Shown here: positions 8,314 through 12,390 of the stretch, in pieces
Numbering within the stretch: position 1 is the first letter of the stretch
How the letters are laid out: each line of letters opens with the position of its first letter
Notes under the pieces: generated by a model
What the model saw: only the letters and a program-made list of their open reading frames with translations
What the model was told of the DNA's origin: nothing
Databases searched by the model: none
Assembly (NCBI GenBank): GCA_023434265.1
Contig: JAEYTA010000112.1
Location: 1 to 12,390, forward strand
Source of the DNA: Pseudomonadota bacterium
GTDB taxonomy: Bacteria > Pseudomonadota > Alphaproteobacteria > Caulobacterales > Caulobacteraceae
Direction of reading: 5' to 3'
DNA length: 12,390 bases
Position numbers and translations under genes: made by a program

Positions 8314-9087
8314 ATGCGCATGCTCACAGCCGCGGCCGGCGCCGCCTTCCTCGTCCTGATCGCCGGACCGGCCCTGGCCGGAGATCCGCGCGGCGGCGGC
8401 CATGGCTGCGGCGGCGGTTGCGGACATCGGCCGCCGCCGCCGCGACCGCCCGCCTGCTGCCATGGCGGAAACACGAACATCAATGTGAACGTCAACGCCA
8501 GCGCCCGGGCGTCGGCGGCCGCTTCGGCCGGCGCCTTCATCAACGCCCGGACCTTCGACGTCGGCGGCATGCGTCGCGGCCATGCGGGCGGCGGGACCGT
8601 CTACGTCGGCGGCGGCTACGGCGGCGACTTCGGCGGCTACGGCGGCCCTGTCCATTACGGACGGCTCGAGACCCTCGGTCCGGCCTGTCCGTCGGCCCCG
8701 TTCGGCTACATCGTCACCGGCTTCGGCCGCGACGACTTCCGCCCCTCGCGGTGCGGCTACCGCTACGAGGAACACGACCGGGGCGGCCGCTACGGCTACA
8801 GCGAGCGCCACGAGTCGACGGTCTACGAATCCTACGAGGCCTATGAATCCTACGAGGAATACGGCGCGTGGGAGGACGGCTACGTCGCCGAGGACCGCGA
8901 CCGGCGGCGCGACTGCGACTGTCATGGCGACCGGCCGCCCGCGCCCTATCCGCCGCCCTATCTGCCGGAGCCGCCCCGCTACGAGCCGCCCCGTCCCGAG
9001 CGGCCGCGGAGCCACCGTCCGGAGCGGCCGCGCCGCAGTCCTCCGCCGCGGCAGGAATATCGCCAGGAGCCCGGCGAGCGCGGCTGA
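8314..9087 (+). CDS. Secreted Gly/Tyr/Pro/Arg-rich low-complexity protein of unknown function
   Basis: No recognised named family. Seen in 257 residues: a signal peptide with cleavage likely after ALA (residue 22); a Gly/His/Cys segment (HGCGGGCGH, 30-38, then ACCHGG); the alternating stretch NTNINVNVNASARASAAA (53-70), which has beta-strand or amyloid-like periodicity; Gly-Tyr repeats (94-112); a more ordered middle (LETLGPACPSAPFGYIVTGFG, roughly 118-138, with CGYRYEEH after); a Tyr/Glu/Ser duplication YESYEA/YESYEE (171-182); DCDCHGD (200-206); and a Pro/Arg-rich tail to the end. Eight cysteines are present (32, 36, 48, 49, 125, 147, 201, 203), suggesting disulfides or metal binding outside the cytoplasm. 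The ATG at 8314 has GGAG at 8302-8305; a second ATG two codons on is possible. It ends 3 bp from the convergent pyrF stop. A surface or envelope structural role is a guess. Confidence 0.8.
   Translation: MRMLTAAAGAAFLVLIAGPALAGDPRGGGHGCGGGCGHRPPPPRPPACCHGGNTNINVNVNASARASAAASAGAFINARTFDVGGMRRGHAGGGTVYVGGGYGGDFGGYGGPVHYGRLETLGPACPSAPFGYIVTGFGRDDFRPSRCGYRYEEHDRGGRYGYSERHESTVYESYEAYESYEEYGAWEDGYVAEDRDRRRDCDCHGDRPPAPYPPPYLPEPPRYEPPRPERPRSHRPERPRRSPPPRQEYRQEPGERG
8824..8859 (+). repeat. Tandem 18-bp repeat encoding YESYE(A/E)
   Basis: Two adjacent 18-bp units at 8824-8841 and 8842-8859 match at 15 of 18 positions and encode YESYEA then YESYEE, followed by another Tyr codon. Each contains GAATC, and a GAGTC lies just before at 8812-8816. 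The repeat looks like a recent in-frame duplication inside the low-complexity region of the secreted protein. Confidence 0.8.
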
Positions 9088-9090
9088 CCG

Positions 9091-9816
9091 CTAGCGTGCG
9101 ACGCCGTCGATGGCGGCGACGATGGCGGAGGCGGCGCGCAGCGGATTCTCCGCCGCGATGACCGGCCGGGCCACCACGAGGTGGCTGGCCCCGGCGCGCA
9201 GGGCGTCGACCGGCGTCGCCACCCGCTGCTGGTCGCCCAGATCGGCGCCGGCGGGGCGCACGCCCGGGGTGACCACGAGGAAGTCCGGCCGACCCGCGGC
9301 CTCGGCGATGGCGCGCACCCTCGCCGCCTCGAGCGGGCTGGAGACCACGCCGTCCACGCCGCAGTCCAGGGCCTGACGCACCCGGCGCTCGACGAGCTCG
9401 GCCGCGCCCGCGCCATAGCCGAGCTCGGTCAGGTCCGCGTCCGACAGGCTGGTCAGCACCGTCACCGCAAGCAGCTTCGTGTCCGACCCGGCGGCGTCGC
9501 GGCCCTTCACCGCGCCGCGCATCACCTGGGGCTCGGCATGTACGGTCAGCAGGTCGCAGCCGCCTTCCGCCACCGCCCTCGCCGCGCCCTCCACCTGGGC
9601 GCCGATGTCGTGCAGCTTCCAGTCCTGGAAGACGGTGCGGCCGCGCCGTCGCAGCTCGTGGGCGAAAGCCACGCCGCCGGGGCGGGCCAGCAGGGTCAGG
9701 CCGATCTTGTAGGCGGTGACGGTGCCGTCGATGCGGTCGACCATCTCGCGGGCGGAGTCGATGGAGGGGAGGTCGAGACCGACGATCAGGCGCGGGTCGG
9801 TGAGCACGGGCGTCAT
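9091..9816 (-). CDS. pyrF: Orotidine 5'-phosphate decarboxylase
   Basis: Last step of de novo UMP synthesis: decarboxylates OMP to UMP in the cytosol. Seen in 241 residues: the first-strand Asp in IVGLDLPS (D15), Lys in AYKIGL (K37), the catalytic D-x-K-x-x-D as QDWKLHDI (D65, K67, D70), AVTVLTSL (117-124) with the pyrimidine-contacting Ser, and the phosphate-binding TPGVRPAGADLGDQQR (183-198) and VVARPVI (R217). Length and motif order are normal for the bacterial short form. GGAGA lies six bases upstream of the ATG at 9816, supporting the start. After DI the usual N-T of this motif is replaced: the sequence reads DIGAQ. It is convergent with the second secreted-protein gene (3-bp gap) and divergent from the MarC-family gene (87 bp). 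It stands alone, without other pyr genes. Confidence 0.95.
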   Translation of the reverse strand: MTPVLTDPRLIVGLDLPSIDSAREMVDRIDGTVTAYKIGLTLLARPGGVAFAHELRRRGRTVFQDWKLHDIGAQVEGAARAVAEGGCDLLTVHAEPQVMRGAVKGRDAAGSDTKLLAVTVLTSLSDADLTELGYGAGAAELVERRVRQALDCGVDGVVSSPLEAARVRAIAEAAGRPDFLVVTPGVRPAGADLGDQQRVATPVDALRAGASHLVVARPVIAAENPLRAASAIVAAIDGVAR

Positions 9817-9903
9817 CGGCGGTCTCCGTTGGCCCTGGGGGGTGGACGCGCGGGCGCGCCTCGGCCCTTATGGGCGCAGCTGAATTGGGGGCGAGGTCAG
9901 GAC

Positions 9904-10602
9904 ATGAACGCGGTCGATCTGGGGGTCAACCTGTTCGTGGCCCTGTTCGCCCTGGTCGATCCGATCGGCAACATCCCGATCTTCGCGGCGGCGACGGCGG
10001 GCGCGACCCTGCGCCAGCGCGCCTCGCTGGCGGCGTGGATCTGCCTGTTCGCCGCCGCCCTGCTCGCCTTCTTCTTCTTCAGCGGCCTCGGATTGCTGCA
10101 GTTCTTCGGCATCTCGCTGGCCGCCTTCCGCATCGCCGGCGGCATCCTGCTGCTGCTGCTCGGCCTGCACATGACCCAGGACGACTTCCTGAAGAGCTTC
10201 GCCGACGCCGACGTGGGCGCCGACCCCGGCGATGTGCGCGGCTACGCCCGGCGGCGATTCCAGCGCCTTGTCGTGCCCTTCGCCATGCCGCTGATGATCG
10301 GGCCCGGCGCGATCTCGACCATCATCATCCAGGCCGGCGAGGCGTCGAAGATCGGCCCGGCCGGTACGGTGGCCGGCTACGTCGCCATCGCGGCGGCGGC
10401 CTTCGTCACCTTCCTGTGCTTCGCCCTGACCGGGCCGATCAGCCGGGTGCTGGGCGAGGTGGGCATGGCCATCGTGGTGCGGGTGCTCGGCCTGATCCTC
10501 TGCGCGCTCGCCATCCAGTTCATGCTGCTCGGCCTGTCGGAAGCGATCCCCGGCATGATCAGTTCGGGCGTCACCGCGCCCTATCCCAGCGGGGGCCACT
10601 GA
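9904..10602 (+). CDS. MarC-family (UPF0056) integral membrane protein
   Basis: A six-helix inner-membrane protein of the MarC/UPF0056 family. Its molecular function is not established, and the original link of MarC to multiple antibiotic resistance was not upheld. Seen in 232 residues: the N-terminal signature LFALVDPIGNIPIF (14-27), hydrophobic segments at about 43-65, 72-90, 155-176 and 190-212, the central signature PFAMPLMIGPGAIST (125-139) and RVLGLILCALAIQFMLLGL (193-211). The ATG at 9904 has GAGG at 9893-9896 seven bases upstream. The long open frame upstream of this ATG is antisense to pyrF and is not part of the gene. The next gene starts 19 bp after its stop on the same strand with its own SD, so the two are probably co-transcribed. 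Confidence 0.94.
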   Translation: MNAVDLGVNLFVALFALVDPIGNIPIFAAATAGATLRQRASLAAWICLFAAALLAFFFFSGLGLLQFFGISLAAFRIAGGILLLLLGLHMTQDDFLKSFADADVGADPGDVRGYARRRFQRLVVPFAMPLMIGPGAISTIIIQAGEASKIGPAGTVAGYVAIAAAAFVTFLCFALTGPISRVLGEVGMAIVVRVLGLILCALAIQFMLLGLSEAIPGMISSGVTAPYPSGGH

Positions 10603-10621
10603 GGCCGGTACGGAGGCAGCG

Positions 10622-11359
10622 ATGAGCGCGACGGCAAGATCGGCGCCGGCCGACACCCAGAGGCAGGACGCCTTCGTCGACGCCGCCTTCGCCTTCGCCG
10701 TCTCGCTGCTGATCATCGCCGGCGGCGAACCGCTGACCTCGGTCGGCGACCTGCAGCTGGCGCTGGCGCGGATACCGGCCTTCGCCTGCGGCTTCGCCCT
10801 CATCGCCCTGTTCTGGGTGGCGCACCGGTCCTGGTCCCGGCTGTCCGACGCCCGCGACGGCTGGACCACCTTCCTCAGCCTCGCCGTGGTCTTCGCGGTG
10901 CTGGTGTTCGTCTTTCCGCTACGGCTGCTGACCGAGACCGCCACCCACTTCATGTCCGGCGGCCGGCTTCCGGGGGCGGGGCTGATGACCAGCTTCGACG
11001 ACCTGCGCTGGACCTATGTCATCTACGGCGGCGCCTTCGGAGTGCTGGCCGGCCTGCACATGCTGCTCTTCGCCCACGCGGCGCGGGCGCTGGCGAACGA
11101 TCCGGCGGCGCGGGCGCAGGCGGTGAGCTGGACCCGAACCTGGGGTCTGGCGCTGGTCGCGGCGGCCGCATCCTGCCTGGTGGCGATGACACCCCTGCTC
11201 CCGGCCGCGCCATGGCTGCCCGGGGCGGCCTACAACCTGATCCCGCTTGGACTGGCGGCGGCGGCGCTGATGCGCCGGCGCGCGGGTCGGAAGGTGGCCG
11301 TCGAGCGCGATCCGCAGGCCGAGGCGGGCGGACTGGACCCCGGCTCGAAGCCCGGCTAG
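10622..11359 (+). CDS. TMEM175/DUF1211-family membrane protein (potassium-channel-like), divergent
   Basis: A 245-residue protein with six predicted membrane helices (about 18-35, 51-68, 82-100, 130-152, 172-192, 200-217) and a short charged tail. TM1 reads RQDAFVDAAFAFAVSLLII, matching the RxxxFSD-type TM1 of the TMEM175 family (R14, F18, D20) with Val in place of the Ser of FSD. LIALFWVAHRSWSRL (60-74) matches the TM2 pattern IGIFWVNHHRL. Bacterial TMEM175 proteins form tetrameric potassium-permeable channels without the classical selectivity filter; whether this variant conducts potassium is unknown. The ATG is preceded by GGAGG at 10612-10616 with a 5-base spacer. It follows the MarC-family gene by 19 bp, suggesting a membrane-protein operon. 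Assignment rests on TM1 and TM2 plus topology. Confidence 0.75.
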   Translation: MSATARSAPADTQRQDAFVDAAFAFAVSLLIIAGGEPLTSVGDLQLALARIPAFACGFALIALFWVAHRSWSRLSDARDGWTTFLSLAVVFAVLVFVFPLRLLTETATHFMSGGRLPGAGLMTSFDDLRWTYVIYGGAFGVLAGLHMLLFAHAARALANDPAARAQAVSWTRTWGLALVAAAASCLVAMTPLLPAAPWLPGAAYNLIPLGLAAAALMRRRAGRKVAVERDPQAEAGGLDPGSKPG

Positions 11360-11360
11360 G

Positions 11361-11375
11361 TCGCCTTGGGGGCGA
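11361..11375 (+). other. Short hairpin after the TMEM175-like gene
   Basis: TCGCC (11361-11365) and GGCGA (11371-11375) form a 5-bp stem around TTGGG, immediately after the stop codon. The following bases are AAGCGGGCC, not a T-run, so intrinsic termination is doubtful. The 97-bp gap to the PAS protein shows nothing else clear. Confidence 0.2.
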
Positions 11376-11456
11376 AAGCGGGCCATTCCGGTTCGCCGTT
11401 TGCAGGGTGTGGCCCGGACAGGCGCGCGCGGCGCCAGAACGGGACAGTCAGGGCGT

Positions 11457-12390
11457 ATGTTTCTCGAGGGCCAGATCAACTGGATGTGGGTTCTGGGCGG
11501 CCTGGCGGCGGCCGGTTGGCTGGTCGGACTGGTCGCCCTGTGGTTCGCCTGGGCCAACCGCTCGCGACACGTCGACGCCTCGGGCCAGCTCGATCTGGTC
11601 CAGCGGGTCGCCGAGGAGTCCCAGAAGCGGCTGTTCGAGACCCTGAACGCCATCCCCGTCGCGCTCGTCGAGACCGACAGGCAGGGCAAGTTCGTCTTCG
11701 CCAACCGGGCGGCGCACCAGCTGCTGGGCCGCCGCGACGCCGAGCTGATCGGGCTGCGTTTCCATTCCGCGACCTGGGGCATCACCTTCCCCGACGGCCG
11801 GCCCATCCCGCCCGACCTGCTGCCCAGCGCCCGCGCCCTGCGCGGCCAGACGGTGAAGGGCTTCCAGCACCTGCTGGCCAATCCGGCGACGCGTCGGAAG
11901 ATGCTGGTCGCGGTCACCGCCATGCCGATCGAGAACGAGTGGGGCGAGGTGACCGGCTCGACGGCGGCGATCGTGGAGACCGAGGGCCTGCGCACGCCGG
12001 AGCCCCTGCCCGATCCACAGCCGGCGACCGACGACGTCACCCGTCGGGTGTTCGACGCCGCCTCCAGCGCCCTGGTGGTGGTCGGGACCGACGGCGCGGT
12101 GCGCGACGCCAACCGCGTCGCCCTGGCCGTTCTGGGTCGTTCCGTCGCCGAGGGCGACTTCGCAGACCTGTTCCTCGCCGAGGACGAACGGGTGGAGGGG
12201 CGGCAGGCGCTGCGCGCCGCGTTCGACGCCCCGGCCGGCGAGGCCGAGGCCTTCGTCTCCCGCGCCGGGCCCGCCGGCGACATCCGCTGGACCATGCTGC
12301 CGCTCGTCAACGAGACGGGCGCCGCCGACGCCCTGCTGCTGGCCGGCGAGCGCGCCGAACCGCCTGCGGCCGAAGGCGAGGCCGCCGACC
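11457..12390 (+). CDS. Membrane-anchored PAS-domain sensor protein, truncated at the right edge (probable histidine kinase)
   Basis: The frame from ATG 11457 stays open for 311 codons to the end of the window. Seen: one N-terminal membrane helix (about 9-33), a short linker with a probable helix (44-62), a first PAS domain (about 58-175: ETLNAIPVALVETDRQGKFV, FANRAAHQLLGR, then GEVTGSTAAIVE), a Pro-rich linker (180-192), and a second weaker PAS-like domain (about 195-297: RRVFDAASSALVVVGTDGAV, DANRVALAVLGRS). This layout is common in alphaproteobacterial membrane histidine kinases, with the HisKA and HATPase modules then lying beyond base 12390. A diguanylate cyclase or other output is possible, since no kinase residues are visible. 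AGGG at 11450-11453 lies only three bases before the ATG, a short spacing, so the start is fairly but not fully secure. The second PAS looks degenerate. Confidence 0.85.
   Translation, partial: MFLEGQINWMWVLGGLAAAGWLVGLVALWFAWANRSRHVDASGQLDLVQRVAEESQKRLFETLNAIPVALVETDRQGKFVFANRAAHQLLGRRDAELIGLRFHSATWGITFPDGRPIPPDLLPSARALRGQTVKGFQHLLANPATRRKMLVAVTAMPIENEWGEVTGSTAAIVETEGLRTPEPLPDPQPATDDVTRRVFDAASSALVVVGTDGAVRDANRVALAVLGRSVAEGDFADLFLAEDERVEGRQALRAAFDAPAGEAEAFVSRAGPAGDIRWTMLPLVNETGAADALLLAGERAEPPAAEGEAAD

Noticed and set aside
8314..9087. GC-rich triplet tracts as a phase-variable or noncoding repeat
   Set aside because: The GGC repeats are short, interrupted and in frame, and simply encode Gly-rich protein.
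9853..9860. GGCGCGCC palindrome between pyrF and the MarC-family gene as an operator
   Set aside because: An eight-base GC palindrome is expected by chance in DNA this GC-rich, and nothing else marks the site.

Overview
The window looks like ordinary chromosome from a GC-rich alphaproteobacterium. The protein repertoire (an AmpG-like permease, a MaeB-type malic enzyme, an SDHAF4/DUF1674 protein, a hybrid-kinase receiver and a PAS sensor protein) and the Tyr/Gly/Arg-rich secreted proteins suggest Caulobacterales, for example a Brevundimonas or Phenylobacterium relative. That placement is inferred from sequence style, not from a marker gene. I saw no rRNA, tRNA, CRISPR array, insertion sequence, integrase or prophage gene.

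Layout, left to right: (1) the C-terminal receiver domain of a truncated protein, probably a hybrid histidine kinase (2-379, +), then an AmpG-type MFS permease (417-2165, +). (2) A 759-residue NADP-malic enzyme with a phosphotransacetylase-like C-terminal domain (2172-4451, -). (3) RecQ helicase (4559-6418, +). (4) The membrane zinc protease HtpX (6415-7362, -). (5) An SDHAF4-family small protein (7447-7683, +), followed by two secreted, low-complexity, Cys-containing proteins of unknown function (7737-8189 and 8314-9087, +). (6) Orotidine 5'-phosphate decarboxylase PyrF (9091-9816, -). (7) A MarC-family membrane protein (9904-10602, +), a divergent TMEM175-family membrane protein (10622-11359, +) and a PAS-domain sensor protein that runs off the right edge (11457-12390, +).

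Most genes are household functions that do not form one pathway: cell-wall recycling, central carbon metabolism, DNA repair, membrane protein quality control, respiratory complex assembly and pyrimidine synthesis. The architecture is compact. Gene direction flips repeatedly, and the three tail-to-tail junctions have gaps of 6 bp, -4 bp (both stop codons lie inside one CTAG) and 3 bp, leaving no room for a dedicated terminator. No gap between genes exceeds about 125 bp.

The least explained part is 7684-9087. Two neighbouring exported proteins share a DCxC...GD signature. The first gene is bracketed by a perfect 11-bp inverted repeat whose arms hold the only two TTAA tetranucleotides I found, and the second gene has its Shine-Dalgarno inside a potential hairpin. 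I did not find strong evidence for a wholly new multi-gene system. This secreted pair and the marC/TMEM175-like pair are the best leads.
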